DNA from: Rubrivivax sp. | GTDB taxonomy: Bacteria; Pseudomonadota; Gammaproteobacteria; Burkholderiales; Burkholderiaceae_C | Assembly: GCA_026125665.1 (NCBI GenBank) | Contig: JAHCKS010000034.1 | Coordinates: 1-47,715, forward strand | Direction of reading: 5' to 3' | Length of the DNA stretch: 47,715 nt | Part shown: one piece after another, positions 32,278 through 41,696 of the stretch | Layout: the number at the start of each line of letters is the position of its first letter | Numbering within the stretch: the first letter of the stretch is position 1 | The notes under the pieces: generated by a model | The model's input: the letters and a program-made list of their open reading frames with translations, nothing else | Database searches by the model: none | What the model was told of the DNA's origin: nothing | Translations under genes and position numbers: made by a program

Positions 32278-32823
32278 TCAGCGCCGGCGTGCGCACAGGC
32301 CCTGCGGCGGGATGTCGAGCGCGGCGTTGAACTTGCTGGACAGGTTCTGGAAGGCCACCAGCGCGGTGAGTTCGATGAGTGCCGGCTCGTCGAAGTGGGC
32401 GCGCAGGCGCGCCGCCAGCGCGTCGTCCACCTGCGCATCGGTCTGCGTCATCACCTCGGCATATTCGAGTGCCGTGCGCTCGCGCGCGTCGAACCCCGGG
32501 TGGCTTCGCCACTCGGCCACCGCCAGCGCCTTGTCGAGGCCGGCGCCGCGCTCGGCGGCGAGGGCGGCGTTGAGGTCGATGCAGAACGGGCAATGGTTGA
32601 TCTGCGACACGCGCACCTGCACCAGCGAACGCAGCGCCGGCGGCAGCGGCGAGCGGCGGCGTTCGAAGGCGGCATGGAAGCCGGCCAGCGCCAGGTACAG
32701 CGGTGGTACGGTGGCCCACACACGCGCGGCCAGCAGCTCGGTGCCGAAGCGCCGGCGCTGGCGCCGGAAGAAGGGGCGCAGCAGCCAATGCAGCGGGCGG
32801 CTCGTGGGGTCGGAGACGCGCAT
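32278..32823 (-). CDS. AhpD-like carboxymuconolactone decarboxylase-family protein
   Basis: A 181-residue protein of the AhpD/CMD family. The redox motif is INHCPFCIDLNAAL, with CxxC and the following acidic residue. The helical DARERTALEYAEVMTQT and the FDEPALIELTALVAFQNLSSKFNAAL segment are typical. Family members act as peroxidase partners or peroxidatic proteins using the vicinal cysteines. It is convergent with the radical SAM gene and lies upstream of, in the same direction as, no close gene. The basic N-terminus (residues 8-28) is unusual for the family. Specific role unknown. Confidence 0.82.
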   Translation of the reverse strand: MRVSDPTSRPLHWLLRPFFRRQRRRFGTELLAARVWATVPPLYLALAGFHAAFERRRSPLPPALRSLVQVRVSQINHCPFCIDLNAALAAERGAGLDKALAVAEWRSHPGFDARERTALEYAEVMTQTDAQVDDALAARLRAHFDEPALIELTALVAFQNLSSKFNAALDIPPQGLCARRR

Positions 32824-32950
32824 GTGTCGATTCCAGCGCTCGATGCGGCGCCAAGCGTGCGCTGCGTCAAGATGCCAGTGGAACGGCCGGGCCGTGCTGC
32901 TGGACTGCCGCGGCAGCGCGCTGCGGAGTTGCCGATCGGCCGGCGGCGGC

Positions 32951-33193
32951 TCAGTGCAGGCTCTCGTACTTCTCCTGCAGCTGCTCGGGCGTCTCGACGA
33001 AGTCCGGGTGCTGCACGATGCAGTCCGCCGGGCACACCAGCTTGCACTGCGGCTCGTCCTCGGCGCCCACGCACTCGGTGCAGCGCAGCGGGTCGATCAA
33101 GTAGTACGGGTCACCGACCGAGATCGCCTCGTTCGGGCACACCGGCTTGCAGGCGTCGCAGGCGGTGCAGTTGTCGTTGATCAGCAGGGCCAT
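32951..33193 (-). CDS. fdx: 2[4Fe-4S] ferredoxin of benzoyl-CoA reductase
   Basis: An 80-residue ferredoxin. The first cluster motif is CTACDACKPVCP. The second is CTEC-x8-C-x3-C (CTECVGAEDEPQCKLVCP), the insertion typical of Alvin-type low-potential ferredoxins such as Thauera Fdx. The C-terminal extension HPDFVETPEQLQEKYESLH is also family-like. It is the last gene of the bcr operon, as in Thauera, and should carry electrons from KorAB to BcrCBAD. Start ATG 33193 follows AGGAACC. Cytoplasmic. Confidence 0.93.
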   Translation of the reverse strand: MALLINDNCTACDACKPVCPNEAISVGDPYYLIDPLRCTECVGAEDEPQCKLVCPADCIVQHPDFVETPEQLQEKYESLH

Positions 33194-33294
33194 GGCAGGT
33201 TCCTCGTGACTGGCGGGCTGGCGCGCTGGCTTTGGGCGCGGCGGACCGGGGGAGCTTGGGGGGAGCGTCGTGGTCGACCGGGTGTCGTGGCCGC

Positions 33295-34188
33295 TCAGGC
33301 CGCGACGGCGGCCCCTTCGAGCGCGTGCAGGCGCCGGTGGCGGTAGGCGCCCCACAGCGCCGCGCCGACGGCACCGGCGTAGATCGAGTCGGCGTGCGAA
33401 CGCGCCTGCACCTTCACCTTCTCGTTGACCATCTCCTCCTGGATCGCCGCGAGCAGTCCGGCGTCGAGCGCCAGGCCGCCGGTGAGCAGCGCGACGCCGT
33501 CCTTCACGCCCGTCACCTTCAGCAGCTTGACGATGCGCGAGGCCATCGAGAGGTGGATGCCCTTCAGGATGTCGGGCGTGGCGATGCCGCGGCTGACCAT
33601 GTTGATGACATCGGTCTCGGCGAGCACGGCGCAGATCGAGCTCACCTTCTCCGGATCCCGGCTCGTGCACGACAGCGGCCCGATCTCCTCCACCGCCACC
33701 CCGAGGTAGCGGGCGATGTTCTCGAGAAACTGGCCCGAGCCGCTCGCGCACTGGCTGGTCATCTTGTAGCTCAGCACCTTGCCGCGCGCGTCGACGGCGA
33801 TGGCGCGGCCGTTGAGCGCGCCGATGTCGACCACCGCGCGCGCCTCGGGGTCGAGGAAGACGCCGCCGCGCGCGTGCGTGGTCATCGAATAGAAGTGGCC
33901 GGTGGCGAACCTGACGTTCTCGCCTTCGCCGGTGGTGGCGATGTAGTGAACGTCGTCGCGCGCCAGGCCGGCGTCGGCGAGCACGCCGTCCAGCCCCTCC
34001 TGCGCCAGCGCCATCGGGTCGCGCCGGCGGATGCGTTCGCAGCGCTTCGCGAGCCAGGCGGCGCCGCTTTCGCGCGTCTCGCCGCCCGCGCCCGGGCCCT
34101 CGATCTCCCGGCTGCGGAAGAGGGCCGTCTTCACGGCGCCCGAGCCGATGTCGATGCCGACGGTGGTGATGGTTCCTTCGGGTTTCAT
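33295..34188 (-). CDS. bcrD: Benzoyl-CoA reductase ATPase subunit delta
   Basis: A 297-residue ASKHA-fold ATPase subunit. Nucleotide motifs are [12 protein letters not shown] near the start and [12 protein letters not shown] in the middle. The Fe-S cysteines are in [19 protein letters not shown] and [19 protein letters not shown]. With BcrA it forms the ATP-hydrolysing activator module, sharing a bridging [4Fe-4S] cluster and driving low-potential electrons into BcrBC. The start overlaps the bcrA stop (ATGA), so the two subunits are made in equal amounts. Length matches BcrD/BadG. Same operon order as Thauera: C, B, A, D, fdx. Confidence 0.94.
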   Translation of the reverse strand: MKPEGTITTVGIDIGSGAVKTALFRSREIEGPGAGGETRESGAAWLAKRCERIRRRDPMALAQEGLDGVLADAGLARDDVHYIATTGEGENVRFATGHFYSMTTHARGGVFLDPEARAVVDIGALNGRAIAVDARGKVLSYKMTSQCASGSGQFLENIARYLGVAVEEIGPLSCTSRDPEKVSSICAVLAETDVINMVSRGIATPDILKGIHLSMASRIVKLLKVTGVKDGVALLTGGLALDAGLLAAIQEEMVNEKVKVQARSHADSIYAGAVGAALWGAYRHRRLHALEGAAVAA

Positions 34189-35525
34189 GTCCTCGCCTCC
34201 GCCGTCTTGCCTTCCTCGACCACCGCACGCCAGGCGAAGGTGGCGCCGCCCAGCGCGCCGGTGTAGATCGAGTCGGGGTTGATGTTCAGCGTCAGCCGGC
34301 CGTAGTTCTCCTCGACCAGCTCGACGAGCGCCTTCACCGCCGCCTCGTTCTTGGCCACGCCGCCGGTGAAGGTGAACTCGTTGCGGATGCCGCCCGAGCG
34401 CGCCAGGATCGACATCGCGCGCAGGATGATCGCGCGGTGCAGCCCGGCCATGATGTCCTCGCGCTTGTCGCCGAGCGCCAGGCGGTCGCGCAGCTCGGCG
34501 CCGGCGAACACGGTGCAGGTGCTGTTGATGCGGATCGTCTTCGTGCTGCGCATCGCCAGCGGGCCCAGCTCGTGCAGCCCCATGTTCATCTCGTCGGCGA
34601 TGTAGCCGAGGTAGCGCCCGCAGCCGGCGGCGCAGCGGTCGTTCATCTGGAAGCTCTCGACGATGCCGGCGGGGTCGACCTGGATCGCCTTGGTGTCCTG
34701 GCCGCCGATGTCGAGCACGGTGGCGGTGCCGGGGTACATCACGTGCGCGCCCAGGCCGTGGCAGAGGATCTCGCTTCGGATGTGCTCCTTGCCGAACGGC
34801 AGCCGGGCGCGGCCGTAGCCGGTGCCGACGACGTAGGTCTCCTCCATCACCGTGTCGAGCACGCCCTTGATCGGCGCCTCGACCGCGGCGCGCCTGGTCT
34901 GCATCCCGGGCAGCGCGGCGAAGCTGCGTTCCAGCGCGGCCAGCAGGTGGCGGCGCATCGAGTCGCCGTAGACCCGGTTCTCGACCTCGATGATCGAGCG
35001 GTCGAAGAGGTTCAGCAGGAAGTCGTAGCGCAGGCCCATCGCCTTGGCAATCGCCTCGCCCGCGGCGAGGTACTGGCTGCCGGCGATGTCGCGGAAGAAG
35101 TCGCTCTTGCGCCTGGCGCCGGGGGCGAAGAGCCCGGGGGCCTCGCGCCTGAGCTGCGCGAAGACGCCGTCGAGCGCCTCGCGCACCGCGGGCTTCGCGT
35201 CGCCGAAGTTCGTCTTCTCGTGGTTGCGGCGGCAGGTGGCCTCGAGGTCGTCGAGCTGCTCGAGGTACTGCTCGGCGCGGAAGTCGCGCTCGAGCTGGCC
35301 GATGAAGGTATCGAGCGAGCCGTTCAGCGCGCCGCTGCCGGCCAGCGCCTGCCGGAACAGGTGGAAGCGCCCGTTCAGCAGCGCCTCGTTCTTGGCCACC
35401 GCGGCGGCGGTGTCGTAGTTCGAGCGCGAGTTGGTGATGCCGCGGCCGAGCACGTTGTGCTGCTCGTCGATGACCACCGCCTTGGTGGTGGTGGAGCCGA
35501 GGTCGATGCCGATGAAGCAGCGCAT
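34185..35525 (-). CDS. bcrA: Benzoyl-CoA reductase ATPase subunit alpha
   Basis: A 446-residue ATPase subunit of the BcrA/BadF type. The phosphate-binding motif [15 protein letters not shown] is at the N-terminus and [14 protein letters not shown] in the middle. Cysteine motifs [19 protein letters not shown] and [12 protein letters not shown] provide cluster ligands at the BcrA-BcrD interface. An insert of about 150 residues after the first motif ([16 protein letters not shown] to [15 protein letters not shown]) distinguishes BcrA from the shorter BcrD. Couples ATP hydrolysis to electron transfer for dearomatisation of benzoyl-CoA. Start ATG 35525 is 12 bases after the bcrB stop, with a GAGAAGCCCC ribosome binding region. 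Confidence 0.95.
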   Translation of the reverse strand: MRCFIGIDLGSTTTKAVVIDEQHNVLGRGITNSRSNYDTAAAVAKNEALLNGRFHLFRQALAGSGALNGSLDTFIGQLERDFRAEQYLEQLDDLEATCRRNHEKTNFGDAKPAVREALDGVFAQLRREAPGLFAPGARRKSDFFRDIAGSQYLAAGEAIAKAMGLRYDFLLNLFDRSIIEVENRVYGDSMRRHLLAALERSFAALPGMQTRRAAVEAPIKGVLDTVMEETYVVGTGYGRARLPFGKEHIRSEILCHGLGAHVMYPGTATVLDIGGQDTKAIQVDPAGIVESFQMNDRCAAGCGRYLGYIADEMNMGLHELGPLAMRSTKTIRINSTCTVFAGAELRDRLALGDKREDIMAGLHRAIILRAMSILARSGGIRNEFTFTGGVAKNEAAVKALVELVEENYGRLTLNINPDSIYTGALGGATFAWRAVVEEGKTAEART

Positions 35526-35536
35526 GGGGCTTCTCC

Positions 35537-36886
35537 TCACTGCACCGGCGCGATCGGCACGAACGGCGCCCGCGTGTCCGCATGCGCCAGGCGCTTCTGC
35601 CTGACCATCTGGAAGTAGCTCTCCAGGCGGTTCTTCACGTTGGCGGCCGAGAAATAGCGCGGGTCGACGAGGTCGGTCTCGATGAAGGCGGCCGGCCGGC
35701 CGGTGCGGCGCTCCACCTCGCGCAGGATCAGCAGCTGCCCGGCCGAGAAGCTGTTGCAGCTCTTGATCGAGTTGATGAGCAGGCCGTCGGCGCCGTACTC
35801 GTCGATGTACCTGCAGATCATGTCGATGCGCGAGGGCAGGCTGTGGTTGGTGTAGCAGCCGAGGCAGTAGTCGGCGAGCGACTCCAGCGGGTGCTCGGGG
35901 TCGTGGCGGAAGCCGAAGTCGTAGACGCCGCCCACCTTGCTGTAGGTGCTGGCGACGACCACCGCGCCCTCTTCGTGGAACATCTTCCAGAAGTCCCGGA
36001 AGCTGGTCCAGTTCGGCGGCCCCTCGACGACGAGGCGGTACTTCTCCTCGCCCATCTCGCCGTCGGGCGTGATGGGCCCGAGCCCCTTGCGCACGCGCTC
36101 GTCGATCTCGCCGCGCAGCACGCGGTAGTACTCGGTGGCCTCGGACGTGCCGCGGAACGCCGTGAAGATGGGGCCGATGTAGTAGACGGCGCCGAAGTAG
36201 CCGTCGATCGGGCTCGGCCGGTGCTTTGCGCTCTGCAGCACGTGCACGAGGTCTTCCTCGGCGCGCGCCGACTCGCGCATGTACTGGCGCAGGCGGTCGA
36301 TGTCGAACCTGACGCCGGAGATGCGCTCCAGCGTCGGGATCACCGTCTCCTTCAGCTGCTTGACGACGTACTCGCGCATGTTGGGCGCGATGCGGCCCTC
36401 GGCCTGGTAGGGCACGTGCAGCATCACCGTCTCGCAGCCGTACTTGTGGCGGATGAGCTCGAACCACTTCATGAAGGTGAAGCAGCCCGTGTAGCTCAGC
36501 AGCAGCACGTCGGGGCGCGGCAGCGCCTCGCCGGTGGGGCCGATCTCGCCGCCCATCATCATGCCGAGGTCGGCCTTGACGTAGGTGCAGACGTCCTCGC
36601 TCTGGCCGTCGCGCTCGGCGTCCATGATCATCTTGCCGCTCTTCTTGCGCATGCCGTTCTGCAGCGCGTTGGTCTCCGGCAGGCTGCGCGCGAAGTCGAA
36701 GCACATCAGCAGCTCGTTCAGGTTGCCCGGCACGAAGGTGGCCGAGACCTTGCGGTTCATCTGACGCGCAGTGGCGAGCTCCATGTAGTTCCTGTTGATG
36801 AGCTCCTTCTGCAACCACATCGCGTCTTCCTTCTGGACGTTCTGCGGCTTCTTCGCCGACGTGGGCATCGTGACGGGGATGTTCAT
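35537..36886 (-). CDS. bcrB: Benzoyl-CoA reductase catalytic subunit beta
   Basis: A 449-residue member of the HgdB/FldB dehydratase-reductase family matching BcrB/BadE. Probable cluster cysteines lie in [32 protein letters not shown] and [15 protein letters not shown]. With BcrC it forms the catalytic half where benzoyl-CoA is reduced to cyclohexa-1,5-diene-1-carbonyl-CoA. A lysine-rich N-terminal stretch ([20 protein letters not shown]) precedes the conserved [19 protein letters not shown]. It is separated from bcrC by 478 bases full of repeat elements, unlike the tight spacing downstream to bcrA. Confidence 0.94.
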   Translation of the reverse strand: MNIPVTMPTSAKKPQNVQKEDAMWLQKELINRNYMELATARQMNRKVSATFVPGNLNELLMCFDFARSLPETNALQNGMRKKSGKMIMDAERDGQSEDVCTYVKADLGMMMGGEIGPTGEALPRPDVLLLSYTGCFTFMKWFELIRHKYGCETVMLHVPYQAEGRIAPNMREYVVKQLKETVIPTLERISGVRFDIDRLRQYMRESARAEEDLVHVLQSAKHRPSPIDGYFGAVYYIGPIFTAFRGTSEATEYYRVLRGEIDERVRKGLGPITPDGEMGEEKYRLVVEGPPNWTSFRDFWKMFHEEGAVVVASTYSKVGGVYDFGFRHDPEHPLESLADYCLGCYTNHSLPSRIDMICRYIDEYGADGLLINSIKSCNSFSAGQLLILREVERRTGRPAAFIETDLVDPRYFSAANVKNRLESYFQMVRQKRLAHADTRAPFVPIAPVQ

Positions 36887-36938
36887 GTCAGTGGCTCCTC
36901 CGCGCTTCGGGCGACCCGCGACGCGGGAAGAAGGTTCA

Positions 36939-37004
36939 TCGAGGTCGTGGCGCGCCAAGGACGCCGTGGGGTCGAGGTCGCGGCGCGCCAAGGACGCCGA
37001 GTGG
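36939..37004. repeat. Two tandem 33-bp repeats
   Basis: Units 36939-36971 and 36972-37004 each begin TCGAGGTCG and contain GGCGCGCCAAGGACGCCG, with three or four differences. The second unit forms the left end of the element at 36988-37098. They lie between bcrC and bcrB. Confidence 0.8.
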
Positions 37005-37098
37005 TCGGCTTCGCGAATGTCCTCTTTGGGCGGACCAGCTTCGCTGGTCCCCCCGATGCCCCCTTGATTTCGCTGCGCCGACCACCCGGCGTCCTTGG
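36988..37098. repeat. MITE-like element with alternative termini, in bcr operon
   Basis: Inverted ends 36988-37009 and 37077-37098 (22 bases, one mismatch, CCAAGGACGCCG...) enclose a core that shares GCGAATGTCCTCTTT and CCCCCTTGATTTCGCTGCG with the 124-bp elements but has different termini. The centre is a perfect hairpin, GGACCAGC-TTC-GCTGGTCC. A truncated copy is at 17157. Confidence 0.82.
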
Positions 37099-37144
37099 CG
37101 TGGCAGCGTGGTCTGTCCTCGGCGGGATACCACTGCGCGTGCCG

Positions 37145-37268
37145 GATCGGGCCGGCGGGGTGCCCTGCGCAGCGAAATCAAGGGGGCATTCGGGGGACCT
37201 GCGCAGCTTGCGGAGCAGGGCCGCCGAAAGAGGACATTCGCGGAGCAGGGCACCCCGTCGGCCCGATC
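37145..37268. mobile_element. 124-bp MITE-like element, copy 2 (inverted), in bcr operon
   Basis: Same length and near-identical sequence as the element at 16990-17113, in opposite orientation. The left arm 37145-37169 is identical; the right arm 37244-37268 has two changes; the core has one. No coding capacity for a transposase. It sits between bcrC and bcrB with the 36988 element. No gene is present in 36887-37364. Confidence 0.88.
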
Positions 37269-37364
37269 CCGCCACCACCTGCACATGTTTCATTTCAGCC
37301 CGCTCGGCGGCTGCTCTTCGGGAGGCAGTGGGGGAAGGCGACCGGAGCCCGCCTCGAGAGGACC

Positions 37365-38549
37365 TCACGACGCAGCACTCCACAGCTTGATCGAATCGGC
37401 GAAGGTGCCCGCCTGCTCGCGGATCGGCGCCATCTGGCCGGTGTTCTCGGCGTACTTGAAGGCGGTGTGCGGGATGCCGTGCCGGGCGAGCACGTCCTGC
37501 AGCATCGGCCGCTCGAGCAGTGCCGGGTCGCAGAAGCTCGGCGCGGCGAACACCACGCCCTCGGCGCCGCGGCTCTTGACCTGCTTCACCAGGAAGATGC
37601 CCTTCTGCTCGCGCGTCTCGTCGTACTTCGCCGCCGTCGAGGCCGACCGGTGCAGGAAGGCCCTGGCCAGCTCGTCGAGCGGGTTGCCGTCGTCGGGGAC
37701 GTCGTCGAGCAGCCAGCGGCCCACGAGCATGAAGTCGTCGTCGACGACGTAGCAGCCGGCCATCTCGATCGACTTGATCAGCGCCAGCGGCGGCTGTTCG
37801 CAGAAGGAGCCGGTGAGCACGACGCGCGCGTTGTCGCGCTTCGGGCGCGCCCACTTCTCGGCGGCCTCCAGGTACCGGCGCACGAGCGCGGTGTGCTCTT
37901 CCACCGGCAGCACCATGCCGGCACGCTGCAGCAGGTAGAGCTCGGAGGTCGGCGCCTGCCAGGGCCTGGCGGCACGCCAGGCGTAGAGATCCCTGAGCGC
38001 CGCGCGGTTGGCGTTGTAGGCGGCGATCGACGCGTTGAGCTCCGCGTCGGTGATCGGCGCGCCGCGCAGCCGCCCGAGGTCGTCGCGGATGTGCTGCATC
38101 TCCTGCACGTAGAACGTCCCGCCGATGTCGTCGCGGTAGTTCTGCGGCACGTCGACGTAGCGTGTGTACTTGTCCGGGAACAGGATCTGCCACATCCCGG
38201 AGAGATTGCGGATCACGTCGCAGATGCTCGGGAAGAGCATGCCGTCGAGCACGTCGAGCCGGCCGGTGAGGCCGAGCTCGATGGTCGAGCGCGGGATGCG
38301 GCAGATGTAGCTCTGGTAGTAGGCGTCGCCCTGGATGACCTCGATCTGGTCGCCGCCGCCGAGGATGCCCACCGGCAGCATGCCGGCGGCGTGGATGATC
38401 TCGCGCGGCACGTAGATCGGCATGTAGCCGATGGCCCGGCGGCCCGGCGCCGCCTGCTTCCACCGGCTGACGGCGTCGAAGCGCAGGTCCTCGTACAGCG
38501 CCTCGCAGCGCTGCACGATCTTCAGGACTTCGGGCTGGGGGGCGTCCAT
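37365..38549 (-). CDS. bcrC: Benzoyl-CoA reductase catalytic subunit gamma
   Basis: A 394-residue HgdB-family protein matching BcrC/BadD. The N-terminal IGYMPIYVPREIIHAAGMLP is a family signature. Candidate cluster cysteines lie in LFPSICDVIRNLSGMW, TGSFCEQPPL and APSFCDPALL. It pairs with BcrB to form the benzoyl-CoA-binding, Fe-S-containing half of the reductase. ATG 38549 is chosen because homology starts there; the open frame continues upstream into dch but is not coding. It follows dch with a 29-base gap. The downstream bcrB is displaced by the repeat insertion. Confidence 0.94.
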   Translation of the reverse strand: MDAPQPEVLKIVQRCEALYEDLRFDAVSRWKQAAPGRRAIGYMPIYVPREIIHAAGMLPVGILGGGDQIEVIQGDAYYQSYICRIPRSTIELGLTGRLDVLDGMLFPSICDVIRNLSGMWQILFPDKYTRYVDVPQNYRDDIGGTFYVQEMQHIRDDLGRLRGAPITDAELNASIAAYNANRAALRDLYAWRAARPWQAPTSELYLLQRAGMVLPVEEHTALVRRYLEAAEKWARPKRDNARVVLTGSFCEQPPLALIKSIEMAGCYVVDDDFMLVGRWLLDDVPDDGNPLDELARAFLHRSASTAAKYDETREQKGIFLVKQVKSRGAEGVVFAAPSFCDPALLERPMLQDVLARHGIPHTAFKYAENTGQMAPIREQAGTFADSIKLWSAAS

Positions 38550-38578
38550 GTCGGTCTTGCTCCTCGTCGGGTGCGCTT

Positions 38579-39355
38579 CTAGCGGTGCTGCCACTGCGGC
38601 GCCCGCTTGCCGAGGAAGGCAGCCAGGCCTTCGTTGGCGTCGTGGGTCTTCATCAGGACCTGCAGGTACAGGCGCTCCACCTCGGCCAGCCGTTCGCGCA
38701 GCTCGCGCAGGCGCGGCGCCCGTGCGGCACGCAGCGCGCAGCGCAGCGCCGCGGCGCTCTTGCCGGCCAGGTGCTCGTCGTACCAAGCCAGCGCGGCGGC
38801 CTGAGGGTCTTCGGCCAGCACCTGCACCAGGCCCAGCGTCAGCGCTTCGGGCGCCGCGACGCTGCGCCCGCTGAGCAGCAGGTCCTCGGCCGCCGCCGCG
38901 CTCAGGCGCCACGGCAGCAGGCACGACGCGGCGGGGGCGAACACGCCGAGCTTGATCTCCGGCTGGCCGAACAGCGCCTGCGGCGCGGCGAAGATCGGTC
39001 CGCCGGCGAGCGCGATCTCGAGCCCGCCGCCCAGACACTGTCCGCGCACCGCCACGAGGACCGGTGCCGGGAACTCGGCCATCGCGATGACGAGCGCGTG
39101 CAGGCTCGCGAGCATCGCCGCGCACCGCTCGGGCAGGTGTTCCTCGACGCTGGCGCCGAAGCTGAAGTGCGGGCCGTCGGCATCGAGCAGCACGCCTCGC
39201 AGCGGCTCGGCGCGGTGGGCGTCGAAGGCCGCCTGCAACGCGGCAATCATGGCCGCGTCGCAGAGGTTGGCCTTCGGGCGCGCGAGCCGCAGTCGCAGCA
39301 GCGCGCCTTCGCGGTCGCGCCAGACGGCGAGCGCAGGCGCCGCGGTTTCAGCCAC
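38579..39355 (-). CDS. dch: Cyclohexa-1,5-diene-1-carbonyl-CoA hydratase
   Basis: A 258-residue crotonase-family enzyme of the same length as Thauera Dch. It adds water to the dienoyl-CoA made by benzoyl-CoA reductase, giving 6-hydroxycyclohex-1-ene-1-carbonyl-CoA. Visible motifs are RPKANLCDAAMI, the oxyanion-hole segment PHFSFGASVEEHLPE, and VRGQCLGGGLEIALAGG. The start overlaps the oah stop by eight bases, and bcrC follows after 29 bases. Assignment rests on the combination of crotonase motifs, length and operon position. Confidence 0.9.
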   Translation of the reverse strand: MAETAAPALAVWRDREGALLRLRLARPKANLCDAAMIAALQAAFDAHRAEPLRGVLLDADGPHFSFGASVEEHLPERCAAMLASLHALVIAMAEFPAPVLVAVRGQCLGGGLEIALAGGPIFAAPQALFGQPEIKLGVFAPAASCLLPWRLSAAAAEDLLLSGRSVAAPEALTLGLVQVLAEDPQAAALAWYDEHLAGKSAAALRCALRAARAPRLRELRERLAEVERLYLQVLMKTHDANEGLAAFLGKRAPQWQHR

Positions 39356-40472
39356 GGCCCTTGCCCTTCGGCTGGATCTCGTCGTGCAGCGGCCCGACCC
39401 AGCCCTGCCCGGCGGCCAGCTTCTGCCGCAGCAGCACGAAGTCGATTTCGCGATCTTCCTTGGTGCCCTCGTTGAACGCGGTGAAGCCGGCGCGCGCCTC
39501 GGTCATCATGTTCAGGGCCAGCCAGGCGCGTGCGTTCTCCTTGTTGCGGTTCCACGCGTCGAGCTTGGGCTTGCGCAGCTCCTCCAGCGTCTTGGTCGTG
39601 CAGTCGGGGAAGGTCAGCAGGATCTTGGCGCACAGCTCCTCGACCTTCGCGTCGAGCAGCGCCAGGTCGACGGTGCCGCGCTTCACCAGCGCCCTGCCCT
39701 CGTCGAGCGCGCTGCCGGTCTTCGGCTCGCCGTAGCAGAAGCGGCCGACCTCGTCGACCAGGCGCTGCGTCTCGACGGTCGGGTTGGCGACGAACCGGCC
39801 GTCGACCTTCAGCGCCGGCACGATGTCGGTCAGCACGCCCATCTGGTAGGCCTTGTGGGCGCTGAACGGCTCGCACAGCACGCAGGCGGCCATCGCGCGT
39901 TCGGCGCCGACGATCACCGGCAGGAAGTCGGTGGCGCCGCCGATCGGCGCCGATCCGTGCTTGGGCCCGGCCTGGCCGAAGCGCGCCAGGTCCTGCGCGA
40001 CGCTGAAGTCGCAGGCCATGCCGATCTCCTGCCCGCCGCCGATGCGCATGCCGTTGACGCGGCAGATCACCGGCTTGTCGCAGCCGAGGATGGCGCTGAC
40101 CATGTCGTTGAACAGGCGCATGTACTGCCGGTACTCCTGCGGCTGGCCGGCGTAGTACTCGGCGTACTCCTTGGTGTTGCCGCCGGTGCAGAAGGCCTTG
40201 TCGCCGACCCCGGTGAAGACGACGCAGTTCACCGCGCGGTCGTTGCTGGCCGCGCGCATGGCCAGGATCACGCCCTTGACCATGTCGGTGGTGTAGCTGT
40301 TGAACTGGCTCGGGTTGTCGAGCGAGATCCAGGTGTTGTAGAGCCCGGGCACCACGGTGCCGTCGGGCTTCCTCGCGGGACGCCGCTCGACGCGCACGCC
40401 GGGCCTGGCGCTGTCGTCGACGAGATCGTGGTTCTTGAAGTCGTGCAGCGGCAGCAGTTCGGGCGCGTTCAT
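39348..40472 (-). CDS. oah: 6-oxocyclohex-1-ene-1-carbonyl-CoA hydrolase
   Basis: A 374-residue crotonase-superfamily ring-opening hydrolase. It adds two waters to 6-oxocyclohex-1-ene-1-carbonyl-CoA, yielding 3-hydroxypimelyl-CoA. Key segments are WISLDNPSQFNSYTTDMVKG, the oxyanion region DKAFCTGGNTKEYAEYY, NGMRIGGGQEIGMACDFS and FGQAGPKHGSAPIGGATDF. The length is larger than ordinary crotonases, as expected for Oah/BzdY/BamA. It lies between had and dch in the Thauera-type order. ATG 40472 follows GAGGAGCCC. High confidence because both motifs and context agree. Confidence 0.94.
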   Translation of the reverse strand: MNAPELLPLHDFKNHDLVDDSARPGVRVERRPARKPDGTVVPGLYNTWISLDNPSQFNSYTTDMVKGVILAMRAASNDRAVNCVVFTGVGDKAFCTGGNTKEYAEYYAGQPQEYRQYMRLFNDMVSAILGCDKPVICRVNGMRIGGGQEIGMACDFSVAQDLARFGQAGPKHGSAPIGGATDFLPVIVGAERAMAACVLCEPFSAHKAYQMGVLTDIVPALKVDGRFVANPTVETQRLVDEVGRFCYGEPKTGSALDEGRALVKRGTVDLALLDAKVEELCAKILLTFPDCTTKTLEELRKPKLDAWNRNKENARAWLALNMMTEARAGFTAFNEGTKEDREIDFVLLRQKLAAGQGWVGPLHDEIQPKGKGRG

Positions 40473-40499
40473 CGGGCGGGCTCCTCGGTGTGCGGGAGG

Positions 40500-41570
40500 T
40501 CAGGGCACGAGCACGGGGCGGCGGGTCGTCTCGCGGGCGTGCACGGCGTGGAAGACGTGGTTGATATCGGCGAGCGGATGCGTCTGGACGAACGGCGCGA
40601 TCCTCACCTTGCCGTCCAGCACGAGGTCCAGCGCCGCCGGGTACAGCTCGGGCGGGCAGCCCCAGTTGCCGATGGCGCGCGCGTCGAAGGCCATCAGGTT
40701 GGACAGGCGGACCTCGACCTTGTCCATCGTGAAGCCCACCACCGCGAGCGTGGCGCCGTGCACGAGCAGGTTGAAGGCGGTGCCCTGGCCGGCGGCCGTG
40801 CCCGAGCACTCGAAGATCTTCCACTCGGTGCCGCGCAGGCCACGCCCCTTGGCGAACTCGGCCGCCGCCTTCTTCAGCGACTTCGCGTCGTAGTCGCGCG
40901 CGTTCAGCACCAGGCCCGCGCCGCCGTCGCGGGCGATGGCGTCCAGCTTGCGTGCATCGACGTCGATCGCCACCACCTCGGCGCCGGCCGCACGTGCGAC
41001 CTGCGCGCAGTAGCCGCCCACACCGCCGATGCCGACGACGACGGCCAGGTCGCCGGCCGCGACACCGGCGCGGCGCACCGCCTGGTAGGGCGTCGTCAGG
41101 GCGTCGGCAACGATCGACACCTGCGCCAGCGTCAGCCCGGCGGCGGCCAGGCGCGGCTCGTCCACGGCGCACAGGCCACGCGCGGGGACCACGATGTGCG
41201 AGGCGAAGCCCCCTTGGATGTCGTTGCCGGGCATCTTCTGCGCGCGGCAGATGGTGGCCAGGCCGCGCCGGCACAGGTCGCACTCGCCGCAGGGCAGCAC
41301 GGCCGGCACGATGACGGCGCGACCCATCCAGCCGTCGGCGCCGCTGCCGGCGCCGACGACGCGGCCGCTGATCTCGTGCCCGAGGGCCAGCGGCAGCGGC
41401 TGGTTGGTGCGCACACCGTCGTAGTAGTAGCCGAGGTCGGTGTGGCACACGCCGCAGCCGGCAACGGCCACCACCACCTCGCCGGCCGCCGGCTCGGCCT
41501 CGAACTCGCCGCGCACGAGCGGCGCCCCGGGGGCGGTCATCAGCCATCGGTGCGCTGCGATGGAAGGCAT
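40500..41570 (-). CDS. had: 6-hydroxycyclohex-1-ene-1-carbonyl-CoA dehydrogenase
   Basis: A 356-residue zinc-dependent medium-chain alcohol dehydrogenase. The catalytic zinc site is in [15 protein letters not shown] with [10 protein letters not shown]. The structural zinc site is [15 protein letters not shown]. The NAD-binding glycine motif is [16 protein letters not shown]. It oxidises the Dch product to the 6-oxo compound that Oah cleaves. It is the first gene of the minus-strand benzoyl-CoA operon, with AGGAGAACC before ATG 41570. The divergent korA promoter region is directly upstream. The had-oah-dch-bcr order fits Thauera/Azoarcus pathways. Confidence 0.92.
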   Translation of the reverse strand: MPSIAAHRWLMTAPGAPLVRGEFEAEPAAGEVVVAVAGCGVCHTDLGYYYDGVRTNQPLPLALGHEISGRVVGAGSGADGWMGRAVIVPAVLPCGECDLCRRGLATICRAQKMPGNDIQGGFASHIVVPARGLCAVDEPRLAAAGLTLAQVSIVADALTTPYQAVRRAGVAAGDLAVVVGIGGVGGYCAQVARAAGAEVVAIDVDARKLDAIARDGGAGLVLNARDYDAKSLKKAAAEFAKGRGLRGTEWKIFECSGTAAGQGTAFNLLVHGATLAVVGFTMDKVEVRLSNLMAFDARAIGNWGCPPELYPAALDLVLDGKVRIAPFVQTHPLADINHVFHAVHARETTRRPVLVP

Positions 41571-41648
41571 GCGGTTCTCCTTTCCGTCCGTGCGGGTGGC
41601 CCGACGTCACGCCGCGGGGGCCGCGGTCCCGGCCTCGGGGTTTACCCG

Positions 41649-41685
41649 TAAATCGGTACTTGAATACCATTTTTGAACCGGTACA
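41649..41685. promoter_or_regulatory. Symmetrical sequence in had/korA divergent promoter
   Basis: An AT-richer island in otherwise GC-rich DNA. CGGTACTTGAATACC and, 7 bases later, TTGAACCGGTAC share the GGTAC and TTGAA words and form imperfect dyad symmetry. It lies between the divergent starts of had (41570) and korA (41786), where an operator for a benzoyl-CoA-responsive regulator would be expected. The regulator is not encoded in the window. Confidence 0.35.
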
Positions 41686-41696
41686 CGCGGCTTTCC

